A stretch of DNA of 34,682 bases from Clostridia bacterium (GTDB taxonomy: Bacteria > Bacillota > Clostridia > Oscillospirales > CAG-382): NCBI GenBank assembly GCA_017620655.1, contig JAGAUT010000001.1, positions 1-34,682 on the forward strand, given 5' to 3'. A program made the position numbers and the translations under genes. Under the pieces are notes generated by a model. The model worked only from the letters and a program-made list of their open reading frames with translations. It made no database searches and was not told where the DNA came from. Shown here piece after piece: positions 23,154 through 31,035 of this stretch (within the stretch, counting starts at the first letter, position 1; every line of letters starts with the position of its first letter).

Positions 23154-23174
23154 ATGTCCGTTTTTACTTTTCTA

Positions 23175-23203
23175 TTGACCTATGTCTTTCAAAATGGTAT
23201 AAT
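23175..23203 (+). promoter_or_regulatory. Promoter of DUF554 gene
   Basis: TTGACC (23175-23180), a 17-base spacer and TATAAT (23198-23203), about 31 bases before the ATG. Confidence 0.85.
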
Positions 23204-23234
23204 GCAGTGAATTCATTTTGAAAGAGGTATTTAA

Positions 23235-23948
23235 ATGCCCGGACTCGGAACTGTTATAAATGCCGCTGCAATAATTTTGGGCGGTCTTATAGGCTTATTC
23301 TTCGGGAAACTGATGAAAGATAAAATGCGGGATTCTCTATGCAAAGCCTGCGGTATATGCGTCTTGTTTATCGGTCTTGCAGGTGCTCTTGACGGCATGC
23401 TTGAACTTTCGGAAAGTGACATTGTAAGCGGAAAATCAATGCTTTTAATCGGCTGCATCGCCATTGGAACTTTAATTGGAGAAATCATAAATCTCGAAGA
23501 CAGATTCGAAACTTTTGGCGAATGGCTGAAAAACAAAACAGGAAACTCCGGAGACAAACTGTTTGTAGAGGGTTTTGTCAATGCTTCACTCACTGTATGC
23601 ATCGGAGCAATGGCAATCGTCGGCTCCATTCAGGACGGCATTTTAGGTGACATTTCTATTCTTGTTACAAAGGCAATCCTCGACTTTATAATAATTCTTA
23701 TTATGGCAGGTTCTCAAGGTGTCGGGTGTGTCTTCTCTGCCCTACCCGTTGCAATACTTCAGGGATCGGTTACTGTATTATCAACACTTATAAAGCCTAT
23801 AATGACTGCCGCTGCATTATCGAATCTTTCCCTTATAGGTTCTGTGCTAATTTTCTGTGTCGGTATAAACCTTGTATTCGGCAAAAAAATAAGGGTTGCC
23901 AATCTTTTACCGTCAGTTATCATCGCTGTAATTGCCGCTTTTATTTGA
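23235..23948 (+). CDS. DUF554 family membrane protein
   Basis: 237 aa with about seven hydrophobic segments. DUF554 signs are the start PGLGTVINAAAIILGGLIGLFFGK, the GTLIGEIINLEDR loop, FVNASLTVCIGAMAIVGSIQDG, and a FSALPVAILQG segment near the middle. RBS AGAGG sits before ATG 23235. The family (E. coli YqgA, Bacillus YdfK) is an uncharacterised inner-membrane protein, sometimes proposed to be a small-molecule transporter. Own promoter; terminator shared with the convergent AraC gene. Confidence 0.93.
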   Translation: MPGLGTVINAAAIILGGLIGLFFGKLMKDKMRDSLCKACGICVLFIGLAGALDGMLELSESDIVSGKSMLLIGCIAIGTLIGEIINLEDRFETFGEWLKNKTGNSGDKLFVEGFVNASLTVCIGAMAIVGSIQDGILGDISILVTKAILDFIIILIMAGSQGVGCVFSALPVAILQGSVTVLSTLIKPIMTAAALSNLSLIGSVLIFCVGINLVFGKKIRVANLLPSVIIAVIAAFI

Positions 23949-23954
23949 ACATAA

Positions 23955-23980
23955 AAAACCGCCGACGGCGGTTTTATTTT
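23955..23980. terminator. Bidirectional terminator between DUF554 and AraC genes
   Basis: AAAACCGCC-GAC-GGCGGTTTT with T's on the plus strand and a T-run (complement of 23953-23958) on the minus strand; a 9-base GC-rich stem. Confidence 0.9.
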
Positions 23981-24834
23981 TTATTGCCTGCTTTTTGAAA
24001 CTGCTGCAAATATTGTCTTGGAGATATTCCGTAATGCTCTCTGAATGACTTACTGAATGCATATATACTTGAATAATTCATAACCTCTGCAATACGGGAC
24101 ATTGTCATTTTTTTCTCTGCAATAAGAATTCTTGCCGTTTCAAGGCGTTTTACCCTGTAATAATATGACAAAGAAACGGTTGTGGTTTTTTTGAACAGTG
24201 CCGAAAGATAGCTGTAATTATATCCGAGATCTGAAGCCATCTCATTGAGGCTTGTTAAAGAATACAGATGTGTATCTATATAGCTCATCATTTTATGACA
24301 TAGTTCAGAGCTGCTTTGATTTATGGGACTACCGGCGATTTCTTCCGACTTCATAGTTCTCAGGATATAAACGACAATCTGATTACAAAGAGCCGAAAGA
24401 AGCTCATTGGAAAAGGGTTTGGTATTCTGGCTTTGGCTGTCAAACTCTTCAAGAATGCAGTCAATTATATCTATAGCTTTTTCACTGTGAATCACTCTGG
24501 AATAAGGAGAAATATTTTTAGACCACACCTTATTAAGCTCCTCAGCGAATTTAAAGGAGTTGACAGAAAAGGTAATAAAGTCATAAGAAAGCGGGTTATC
24601 CGCATCGGATTCAACCCTGTGAATGTCAAAGGGAAATGAAACATACACGTCGCCTTTTTTGACTTCCATCGGAACATTTCCTGTATACATCCTGCCACTC
24701 CCGCATGTAATGACGGAAATCTCATAGACTCCCCCATGCATGTGTTCAACAATTGATGCGCCCTTTCCTGATCTTCCAAGATATATCAGAGAAATATCAT
24801 CAAGATATAAAGGCCTGTTTTCAAAGGAAATCAT
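23974..24834 (-). CDS. AraC-family transcriptional regulator
   Basis: 286 aa from ATG 24834 (GGGGTGA upstream); an earlier in-frame ATG at 24849 lies at or before the predicted transcription start. The N-terminal cupin domain has the pattern IVEHMHGGVYEISVITCGSG and KKGDVYVSFPFDIHRV. The two C-terminal helix-turn-helix motifs are SLNEMASDLGYNYSYLSALF and TMSRIAEVMNYSSIYAFSKSF, with GISPRQYLQQ after. Its target is not evident: the neighbours are a DUF554 gene and a GtrA gene, and no divergent sugar operon is adjacent. Confidence 0.92.
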   Translation of the reverse strand: MISFENRPLYLDDISLIYLGRSGKGASIVEHMHGGVYEISVITCGSGRMYTGNVPMEVKKGDVYVSFPFDIHRVESDADNPLSYDFITFSVNSFKFAEELNKVWSKNISPYSRVIHSEKAIDIIDCILEEFDSQSQNTKPFSNELLSALCNQIVVYILRTMKSEEIAGSPINQSSSELCHKMMSYIDTHLYSLTSLNEMASDLGYNYSYLSALFKKTTTVSLSYYYRVKRLETARILIAEKKMTMSRIAEVMNYSSIYAFSKSFREHYGISPRQYLQQFQKAGNKK

Positions 24835-24853
24835 ACAATCACCCCACAACAGA

Positions 24854-24882
24854 ATTATATCCCGGTTCTTTCATTATGTCAA
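24854..24882 (-). promoter_or_regulatory. Promoter of AraC gene
   Basis: On the minus strand, TTGACA (24877-24882), a 17-base spacer and TATAAT (24854-24859). It is a consensus promoter with a leader of only about 12 bases to the chosen ATG. Confidence 0.85.
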
Positions 24883-24959
24883 CTAAAAAAACAAAATATT
24901 TACGAAAATAGCTATCAATAACGCTCAAGCACCAAAAATGAGGACAACTTTTGCGACTT

Positions 24960-25364
24960 CTATTTATCTAATCTAGTATTCTCCTGATTTCTGTAAATTA
25001 CAAACTTACTGAATAGAAATTCAAGAACAAAATTCGAAAGCATTGTTACAATTAAAACCACATAGTCATTGATACCGCCGCCTTCGGCAACATGACCGAG
25101 ATAGGTAGACACAGGAGTAAACACGGCATAAAATCCGAACAGCTTTGCCATTGCTGAAGGAACATTAACGGCAGACTTGAAAGTATAACGTCTGTTAAAG
25201 GTAAAGTTCCACACTATTGAAAGAATAAGCGAGATAAGATACGACGGCCAATAAGGCATTTTAAAAACTTCTTCAAACAACGCAAAAGAGCCTGCCTGTA
25301 TTATACCTGCAGAAACAGAAAAAAGGGTAAATTTAATCATTTGTGAAACAGAGTTCTTATTCAC
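24960..25364 (-). CDS. GtrA family membrane protein
   Basis: 134 aa from GTG 25364, with GAGGTGA upstream. It has four transmembrane helices. GtrA features are MIKFTLFSVSAGIIQAGSF at the start, WPSYLISLILSIVWNFTFNRRYTF in the middle and NFVLEFLFSKFVIYR near the end. The family is thought to move polyprenyl-phosphate-linked sugars across the membrane. It is a stand-alone version of the domain fused to the GT2 at 16203-17237. Own promoter at 25396-25424. Confidence 0.93.
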   Translation of the reverse strand: MNKNSVSQMIKFTLFSVSAGIIQAGSFALFEEVFKMPYWPSYLISLILSIVWNFTFNRRYTFKSAVNVPSAMAKLFGFYAVFTPVSTYLGHVAEGGGINDYVVLIVTMLSNFVLEFLFSKFVIYRNQENTRLDK

Positions 25365-25395
25365 AACTTTTCACCTCGTAAAGTTTTATAGTCTT

Positions 25396-25424
25396 ATTAT
25401 AACAGCAATTATTATAACTTTCAA
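25396..25424 (-). promoter_or_regulatory. Promoter of GtrA gene
   Basis: On the minus strand, TTGAAA (25419-25424), a 17-base spacer and TATAAT (25396-25401). Confidence 0.75.
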
Positions 25425-25425
25425 T

Positions 25426-25454
25426 ACAAAAAACCGCTCATAACAGAGCGGTTT
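25426..25454 (-). terminator. Terminator of the sugar operon
   Basis: On the minus strand, AAACCGCTC, TGTTAT loop, GAGCGGTTT and more T's, 8 bases after the Gfo/Idh/MocA stop; a 9-base stem. Confidence 0.9.
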
Positions 25455-25461
25455 ATATTTA

Positions 25462-26493
25462 TCAGTTGATTTTTCCTCCTCCGCCGGTATAAACAGCATC
25501 AATAATCTTCTGAACTGAAAGCGTGTTTCTGCCGTTTACGGGAGGCTCGGTGTCATTGATAACTGCATTTGCAAAGGCATCAATTTCCTTTGTGTACATG
25601 TTGCCGAAATCAACCTTGAGTTCAATAGGCTCAACCGTGATTCTCGACTGTTTGGCGTCATAGCCTGTATCTTCGGGACAGGCAAGAATCTTAACATTGC
25701 CGCCTTCTTCCTGACCGAGTGTACCCACAGCAATAATGCTGCCCTTTGTACCATAAAATTCAAGAGGGTTGTTTGCGGCAGAGTCGGGAATGTTGAAGTT
25801 TACGTCAACAATGCCGAGAGCACCGCCCGACATTCTCATTACCATTGCCGTCGAGTCGTCTACGTTATAATTAAAGGTCTGAGTAGCAGAGAAGCCCGTA
25901 ACCTCTACTGCCTGAAGGCCTGAAATGTACTGTAAAAGGTCAATGCAGTGAACACCGAGGTCAACAAATGCACCGCCGCCCGAAAGCTTCTTGTCCTGAC
26001 GCCATGCACCCTCAATGTCGGGATACCAGCAGGTAAACTGAGCACGCATGGATACAATGTCGCCGATTGTGCCTTTTGCGATTATTTCCTTAATCGCCTG
26101 ATGATAGGCATGGTATCTCATCATAAAGCCGACACCAAGCTTCACACCGTTTTCTTCACAAGCCTGTATGATTTCAAGGCTTTCTTCTGTTGTAAGACCG
26201 AGAGGCTTTTCAAGAAGAATATGCTTTTTTGCCTTTGCCGCTGCCAGTGCCTGCTCTTTGTGGCAGAACACGGGAGATGCGATGTATACGCAGTCAACTT
26301 CGGGCATGGCAAGAATTTCATTATAATCGGTGGTAGCAAATTTTGCACCGTACTTGTCACGACAAGCCTCGGCAGCCTTGGGATTTGCGTCCATTACGGC
26401 ATAACATTCGCTTGTTTCCGATAACATCATGCCGGGTAAAGTTCTTCTGTCGGCAATGCCGCCGCAACCGATTATACCCCATTTGAGTTTCAT
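25462..26493 (-). CDS. Gfo/Idh/MocA family oxidoreductase (sugar operon)
   Basis: 343 aa from ATG 26493, chosen because AAGGAG precedes it and the protein then begins MKLKWGIIGCGGIA; the frame is open 12 codons further up without a good site. Rossmann motif at 7-14, EKP at 95-97, and GGGAFVDLGVHCIDLL with the conserved His in the second domain. NAD(P)-dependent oxidation or reduction of a sugar or inositol ring hydroxyl is expected. It is last in the six-gene minus-strand locus. Next to a DegT aminotransferase, as here, such enzymes form keto-sugar/amino-sugar pairs (NtdA/NtdC in kanosamine synthesis, inosamine metabolism), so interconversion of an amine and a keto group on the ring is plausible. 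Confidence 0.9.
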   Translation of the reverse strand: MKLKWGIIGCGGIADRRTLPGMMLSETSECYAVMDANPKAAEACRDKYGAKFATTDYNEILAMPEVDCVYIASPVFCHKEQALAAAKAKKHILLEKPLGLTTEESLEIIQACEENGVKLGVGFMMRYHAYHQAIKEIIAKGTIGDIVSMRAQFTCWYPDIEGAWRQDKKLSGGGAFVDLGVHCIDLLQYISGLQAVEVTGFSATQTFNYNVDDSTAMVMRMSGGALGIVDVNFNIPDSAANNPLEFYGTKGSIIAVGTLGQEEGGNVKILACPEDTGYDAKQSRITVEPIELKVDFGNMYTKEIDAFANAVINDTEPPVNGRNTLSVQKIIDAVYTGGGGKIN

Positions 26494-26541
26494 AGTTTGT
26501 CTCCTTATCTGTCTAATGACTAACATCAAATCATCGCCGAG

Positions 26542-26570
26542 TTTGACCGCTTTGATTTATGGCGGTCAAA
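26542..26570. other. Intercistronic hairpin
   Basis: TTTGACCGC (26542-26550) pairs with GCGGTCAAA (26562-26570). A second stem, CGGTGT/ACACCG, follows at 26571-26592. They lie in the 135-base gap between the aminotransferase and oxidoreductase genes and could reduce read-through or protect the upstream mRNA. Confidence 0.5.
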
Positions 26571-26628
26571 CGGTGTTTGTTAAGCGACACCGAAAGCTCC
26601 GGCTTCGTCTGAAACACCCCGTGAATTG

Positions 26629-27936
26629 TCAGCGGCGACTCGCCGCCTGCATTTCAGAAACGCTTGCAAGAACTGCATCAGCCATATATTCGAGCTGTTC
26701 GTCGGAAAGTCCGTAAAGAGGAAGATGTGTAAATCTCTTGTAGAATACTTCTTCGCAGTTGGGACAGGTCTTTGCGATTTCGTCGCTGTTGTAACCCATG
26801 TCCTGTACAACCTTGAATCTGTAAAGAGGACCGAAGTGTGCAATCTGTGTAACACCCTTTTCTTCGAGCTTCTTCTTGAGTACCTGAACGTCACCGCCTG
26901 CTTTTGCAGGGTCAATCTGAAGAAGATAGAGGTGGAAGGTAGGCTTAATGTCGTCATTACCCAAATCCTGAGGAATGATTGCATCGTTTTCCGCAAATCT
27001 CTTTGTAAGATATTCGGCAGCCTTTCTTCTCTTTTCGATAATTTCTTCGTTTCTTGCTACCTGAAGTTTAAGACCGAGACCCTGAATTTCTGTTGTGGAG
27101 TAGTTACCTGCAACGAAGGGTGCTTCTTTACCCTGAATGGGTGTGATGTTGTAGAGCCAGTCCTTGATGGGGCAAGTAAAGTCAAGACCTAAGAATCTTG
27201 CTCTCTTCATTTCACCTGCAAAGCCGGGTACGTTTGTTGTAACAATACCGCCTTCACCGAAGGAAGTGATGTTCTTAACTTCGTGCATACTGAATGCCGC
27301 AAAGTCGCCGATTGTACCGACTTTTCTGCCCTTATACATTGCACCGAATGCGTGAGCCGCATCTTCAAGCACAAGAATGTTATGCTTCTTTGCAAGCTCC
27401 ATGATAGGATCAAGGTCAACAGGGTATCCGCCGATATGTACGGGAACAATCATCTTTGTCTTATCGGTAATCTTTCTTGCAACATCCGCAGGGTCCATGT
27501 TGATTGTCTTGGGGTCAACGTCTGCAAAAACGAGCTTACAGCCGATAGCAAGAGGATATGCCATGGTAGCAACGAATGTGATTGCAGGAACGATAACTTC
27601 GTCACCTGCCTTGAGGTTTGCGTACTGATAAGCGATTTCAAAGCCTGCTGTTGCATTTGTTACGAAGGCGCAGGAATCTGTGCCGAGGTATTCGTTACAA
27701 GCTGCCTCTGCCGCTTCAACATTTGAACCGAGTGAGAGCTTTCCGGGAGGTGTTGCAAGTGCTTCAAGCTTCTTTACCTGTTCCCAGACTGCCTTCATTG
27801 CATCATCGTATTCCTTGCCTTCGCCCTGCATGAGGAAAGCAATAATTTCCATAAGGTCGTGTACGTTGTAGTTTTCGCCTACTGCCGCCCATGGAACACG
27901 GGTAGCACCTGTGTTATATCTGAAATCTGTTCCCAT
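26629..27936 (-). CDS. DegT/DnrJ/EryC1/StrS family aminotransferase
   Basis: 435 aa, RBS AAAGGAAA before ATG 27936. It is a PLP-dependent sugar aminotransferase: FVTNATAGFEIA binds the phosphate, EDAAHAFGA at 191-199 holds the PLP-stacking Asp/His, and the Schiff-base lysine is K221 in FSMHEVKNITSFGEGG. The C-terminal YKRFTHLPLYGLSDEQLEYM is typical. Family enzymes add an amino group to a keto-sugar from Glu/Gln, or run in reverse in catabolism. It is longer than the common ~370-400 aa because of an N-terminal extension. It lies between two hairpin or repeat regions and next to the Gfo/Idh/MocA gene. Confidence 0.92.
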   Translation of the reverse strand: MGTDFRYNTGATRVPWAAVGENYNVHDLMEIIAFLMQGEGKEYDDAMKAVWEQVKKLEALATPPGKLSLGSNVEAAEAACNEYLGTDSCAFVTNATAGFEIAYQYANLKAGDEVIVPAITFVATMAYPLAIGCKLVFADVDPKTINMDPADVARKITDKTKMIVPVHIGGYPVDLDPIMELAKKHNILVLEDAAHAFGAMYKGRKVGTIGDFAAFSMHEVKNITSFGEGGIVTTNVPGFAGEMKRARFLGLDFTCPIKDWLYNITPIQGKEAPFVAGNYSTTEIQGLGLKLQVARNEEIIEKRRKAAEYLTKRFAENDAIIPQDLGNDDIKPTFHLYLLQIDPAKAGGDVQVLKKKLEEKGVTQIAHFGPLYRFKVVQDMGYNSDEIAKTCPNCEEVFYKRFTHLPLYGLSDEQLEYMADAVLASVSEMQAASRR

Positions 27937-27968
27937 AATAGTGTTTCCTTTCGAGTTGTTGTATTTAT

Positions 27969-28077
27969 GGCTTCCCCTTTTCAGGGGGAGCTGTCACCAC
28001 AAGGTGACTGAGGAGGTACAATGCACCTGTGTCAACCTCATCCGTCACTTCGTGACACCTTCCCCAACGGGGAAGGC
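27969..28077. mobile_element. MITE-like inverted repeat, copy 1
   Basis: The left arm (27969-28017: GGCTTCCCC, GGGGGAGCTGTCA, TGACTGAGGAGG) and the right arm (28033-28077: CAACCTCATCCGTCA, TGACACCTTCCCC, GGGGAAGGC) are roughly reverse complements. Each folds into small hairpins. The element fills the gap between the NagB-like and DegT genes. Arms of the same kind occur at 29103-29230. No coding capacity, so a non-autonomous element. Confidence 0.75.
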
Positions 28078-28098
28078 TTTTAAAGCTGAAAAGCTAAA

Positions 28099-29034
28099 TC
28101 AGTTGCACTCAGCAACAAGCGGACCTTTAAGCTCCTTGAGATAGAAGAGTCTGCCGGGAAGAGTTGGCATGAATGTTGATGTGATATTCATGTCGGGACC
28201 GTAGTGGAGGGTAGTAAGGAAGCTCATGCCCTGCCACTGCATTCCTCTGCCGAGTACGCCGTCACAGCCGCCGATGATGTAGTCAGCCTGAAGGAAAAGA
28301 CCGGGGCCTATGGTATTTGCACGGCAAGGAACAAGTGTTGTTCTGGATTTGAAGGATGTAAGTGCGTTCTGTTCGATTGTAAGGGGATGAAGCTTTGCGC
28401 CGATTCTGTAAGGTGCCTTCTTCCAGTCTTCAACCGACGCATATTCATCGGCAAACTGGGGTTCCCAGAATGCGATGTGGCACATTCTGCCGATACCGAA
28501 TACGAGTACGAGCTTAGCACCTTCTGCCTTGAGTGCGGCGATCTTGGAAGGATATGTAGGAAGGTTATCCTTTGTTGCAAAGTTACGCTGGGATTCGGGG
28601 ACAGTCTTATTAATCTTGTTGAAGAACGCTTCTTTCATGGAGTATTCAAAGGATGCGGGGTTGTCGTTGGAAAGTGTGTTGCCGTCGGCATCTGCCCATT
28701 CGTCCATGTTGAAGGTATAAACGTGGGAGCAGTCAACGTCCCATTCATTGAGGAAGTAGGATGCCCACTTGTACATACCCATGGGACCTACGGGAAGAAT
28801 GATAGCGAGCTTTTCGCCCTTGTCCTTTGCTTCCTTGATTTTGAGAGCGATTTCGTGACCCATGAGTGTGTCAAATTCATAGATGTTGTCGCATTCTACG
28901 GGACTGAAGTCCTTGTGCCAGAAATCTTCACGAGCAACGCCCTTATCAAGGCATTCGTCGATTTTCTTCATGTCCCATCCTTTGGGGTAGAAGCCTTCAA
29001 GAAGGCTGCCGTTTACTGTTGATAAAAAGTCCAT
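28099..29034 (-). CDS. NagB-like (glucosamine-6-phosphate isomerase/deaminase superfamily) protein
   Basis: 311 aa, RBS AAGGAG before ATG 29034. TFNMDEW at 107-113 matches the NagB TFNMDEY with its catalytic Asp72. The second active-site loop is altered: [13 protein letters not shown] (180-192) aligns with GxGxDGHIAFNEP, so the position of NagB Asp141 is Met184 and Asn is Trp190, while His186 and Glu191 remain. It is longer than NagB (266 aa) and lacks an obvious allosteric tail match. It is therefore probably a deaminating or non-deaminating isomerase on a different amino sugar. It sits between MITE-like repeats and directly after the aldolase gene in the operon. Confidence 0.82.
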   Translation of the reverse strand: MDFLSTVNGSLLEGFYPKGWDMKKIDECLDKGVAREDFWHKDFSPVECDNIYEFDTLMGHEIALKIKEAKDKGEKLAIILPVGPMGMYKWASYFLNEWDVDCSHVYTFNMDEWADADGNTLSNDNPASFEYSMKEAFFNKINKTVPESQRNFATKDNLPTYPSKIAALKAEGAKLVLVFGIGRMCHIAFWEPQFADEYASVEDWKKAPYRIGAKLHPLTIEQNALTSFKSRTTLVPCRANTIGPGLFLQADYIIGGCDGVLGRGMQWQGMSFLTTLHYGPDMNITSTFMPTLPGRLFYLKELKGPLVAECN

Positions 29035-29102
29035 GGTGTTTCTCCTTATTTAATGTAATGTTGTAATTATTTGTCTAGTTTTTTCTTTACTTCCTCATTT
29101 GT

Positions 29103-29230
29103 CAAACCTCATCCGTCAAAATCAAAGATTTTGCCACCTTCCCCAGAGGGGAAGGCGTTTGATAGATGCAGTAATTTAAGGCTTCCCCGTCTACGGGGGA
29201 GCTGTCAGCGAAGGCTGACTGAGGAGGTTG
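29103..29230. mobile_element. MITE-like inverted repeat, copy 2
   Basis: The arms are in the opposite order to copy 1: CAAACCTCATCCGTC to GGGGAAGGC (29103-29156), then GGCTTCCCC, GGGGGAGCTGTCA, TGACTGAGGAGGTTG (29180-29230). It fills the gap between the aldolase and NagB-like genes. The two copies flank the NagB-like gene at a distance of about 1 kb. Confidence 0.75.
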
Positions 29231-29251
29231 ATCGAGAAGGCTGCTCTCTAA

Positions 29252-30091
29252 TCACGCCTTGCCCGAACTGCCGAAGAGTCTCATCTTGCCCTTAACGACT
29301 TCCTGAACGGTTGCCTTTGCGACCATTGTGGCAAGCTCAAAGCCAGTGTCCTGCTCATATGCCGCATTGAAAGCCTTAAGACCTGCTATGCACATTTCAG
29401 TACAGATATTTACCTTTCTGATACCGTTCTTGATTGTGTTTCTGAAGTCTTCGTCAGAAAGACCCGAACCGCCGTGAAGTACAAGAGGCTTTTCGGAAAT
29501 CTTGTATATGTCAGCAAGTCTCTGAATGTCAAGCTTAGGCTTTGTCTTGTACTTGCCGTGTGCCGTACCAATAGCAACCGCAAGAGCATCAATGTCGGCG
29601 CGTCTTATAAAGTCGTTGACCTGTTCTACGTTAGTGTACATTTCTTCGTGTCCGTCATCAGTACCGCCTTCACCGCCGCCGACGTGACCAAGCTCTGCTT
29701 CAACACTGCAACCGAGAGCGTGTGCAACCTTTGAAATTTCGCGTGTGTTTGCGATGTTTTCTTCGTAAGGAAGTGCAGAGCCGTCATACATTACGGATGT
29801 AAAGCCCGCCTTGATTGCACCGAGGATTTTCTTGTAGTCTGTGCCGTGGTCAAAGTGAAGACAAACGGGCACCTTTGCATCCTTTGCAATCTTGTTCATG
29901 ATAATCTGTGCATAGTCAAAAGGAATGAAAGGAAGGTGAACTTCGGCAACACCCAGAATAACAGGAGAGTTTTCCTGCTCTGCTGCCTCGATTATACCTC
30001 TTGCCATTTCAAGATTCAACATATTGAAAAGTCCGACACCGTATTTTCTCTGTTCGGCGTCCTTTAATATTTCTTCTAAAGTTACTAACAT
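29252..30091 (-). CDS. Class II (zinc) ketose-bisphosphate aldolase, FbaA/KbaY type
   Basis: 279 aa, GGAGGAAG before ATG 30091. It should split a ketohexose 1,6-bisphosphate into glycerone phosphate and glyceraldehyde 3-phosphate. Active-site motifs in order: LHFDHG with catalytic D81 and zinc His82, EAELGHVGG (131-139), GTAHG with zinc His178, HGGSG with zinc His206, and KVNICTE phosphate-binding region at 226-232. It is close in length to KbaY/GatY (tagatose-bisphosphate aldolase, ~284 aa) and to short FbaA. Overlap of 7 bases with the PfkB kinase gene supports the same pathway, with that kinase making the substrate. Confidence 0.93.
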   Translation of the reverse strand: MLVTLEEILKDAEQRKYGVGLFNMLNLEMARGIIEAAEQENSPVILGVAEVHLPFIPFDYAQIIMNKIAKDAKVPVCLHFDHGTDYKKILGAIKAGFTSVMYDGSALPYEENIANTREISKVAHALGCSVEAELGHVGGGEGGTDDGHEEMYTNVEQVNDFIRRADIDALAVAIGTAHGKYKTKPKLDIQRLADIYKISEKPLVLHGGSGLSDEDFRNTIKNGIRKVNICTEMCIAGLKAFNAAYEQDTGFELATMVAKATVQEVVKGKMRLFGSSGKA

Positions 30092-31035
30092 TTTGTTTCT
30101 TCCTCCAGGAATTTTAATGTTTCTTCATAGGATTTAGTGCATGTGGTCGCACCCTTTGCCATGGTGCAAAGACCGCCTGTGGCATTTGCCACCATCATGC
30201 ACTCATGTGGGTCAACGTCTCTTGCAAATGCTGCAAGAAAGCCTGAGCAGAAGCTGTCGCCGGCACCCGTTGTGTCAACAGGCTTCTGTCTGCCGACAAT
30301 TGGGTATATGTTTCCTTTTTCTTCACCCGAAAGACGAAGGAAACTACCCTTGCTTCCAAGCTTTATAATAACATTTTTGACACCCTTACTCATGAATACA
30401 TCGGCGATTCTTTCAGGGTCTGTTTCACCGCCTGCAAGCTGAACCGCCTCATCAATACTCGGCATAAAGAAGTCGAGATGAGGCAAACAGCAATCAAGCA
30501 CCTTTCCCCACTGCCCTTTTGCATCCCAGCACACGTCAAGGAATGTGGTTTTTCCTTTTTCCTTGCACTTCTTCAAGAACTCAGCCGTCTCAGCACCGTC
30601 AAATGTGTTCATGAGGAATGAACCTGTTACAAAAACAAGGTCACATTCGTCAATTACTTCAAAATCAATGTCGCTCTCAGAAAAAACGGCGTTTGTGCCG
30701 ACACAGTGTAAAAATGAACGCTCGCCCGAGCTTTCGGAAAGAACAACCGATGCCGAAGTCTGTACGGTATCGTCTTCTTTGAGTGCTCTTGTATCAACGC
30801 CTGCCTTATTTAAGCAGTCACGAAGATACATTCCGAACATGTCAGAGCCGACCTTACCCACAATCTTTGCATCAACACCCATTTTTGTAAGGTTGATGGA
30901 AGCCGTCATGGCATTTCCGCCGCTGTGAACGGTTATCGCATTAACCTGTGATAACATTCCTCTTTCGGGAACGCTGTCAACGGGACTTGCCATAACGTCG
31001 GCGACTAAGATTCCTACACACGCTACCTTTTTCAT
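30085..31035 (-). CDS. PfkB family carbohydrate kinase
   Basis: 316 aa from ATG 31035, which overlaps the upstream stop (TAATG); a longer in-frame start inside the deacetylase gene is unlikely. PfkB signs are the start ACVGILVADV, the substrate-binding VHSGGNAMTASINLTKMG, the GKVGSDMFG box, and the DTTGAGDSFCSGF anion-hole/catalytic Asp motif near the C-terminus. Members phosphorylate sugars or sugar phosphates with ATP. Next to a class II aldolase the product is probably a ketohexose bisphosphate or a 1-phosphate. Substrate (fructose-, tagatose-, or another ketose 6-phosphate) is not readable from sequence. Confidence 0.92.
   Translation of the reverse strand: MKKVACVGILVADVMASPVDSVPERGMLSQVNAITVHSGGNAMTASINLTKMGVDAKIVGKVGSDMFGMYLRDCLNKAGVDTRALKEDDTVQTSASVVLSESSGERSFLHCVGTNAVFSESDIDFEVIDECDLVFVTGSFLMNTFDGAETAEFLKKCKEKGKTTFLDVCWDAKGQWGKVLDCCLPHLDFFMPSIDEAVQLAGGETDPERIADVFMSKGVKNVIIKLGSKGSFLRLSGEEKGNIYPIVGRQKPVDTTGAGDSFCSGFLAAFARDVDPHECMMVANATGGLCTMAKGATTCTKSYEETLKFLEEETKC

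Noticed and set aside
29252-30091. Glycolytic fructose-bisphosphate aldolase as housekeeping gene
   Set aside because: Overlap with the PfkB kinase gene and operon context favour a dedicated catabolic role, although the two cannot be told apart by motif.
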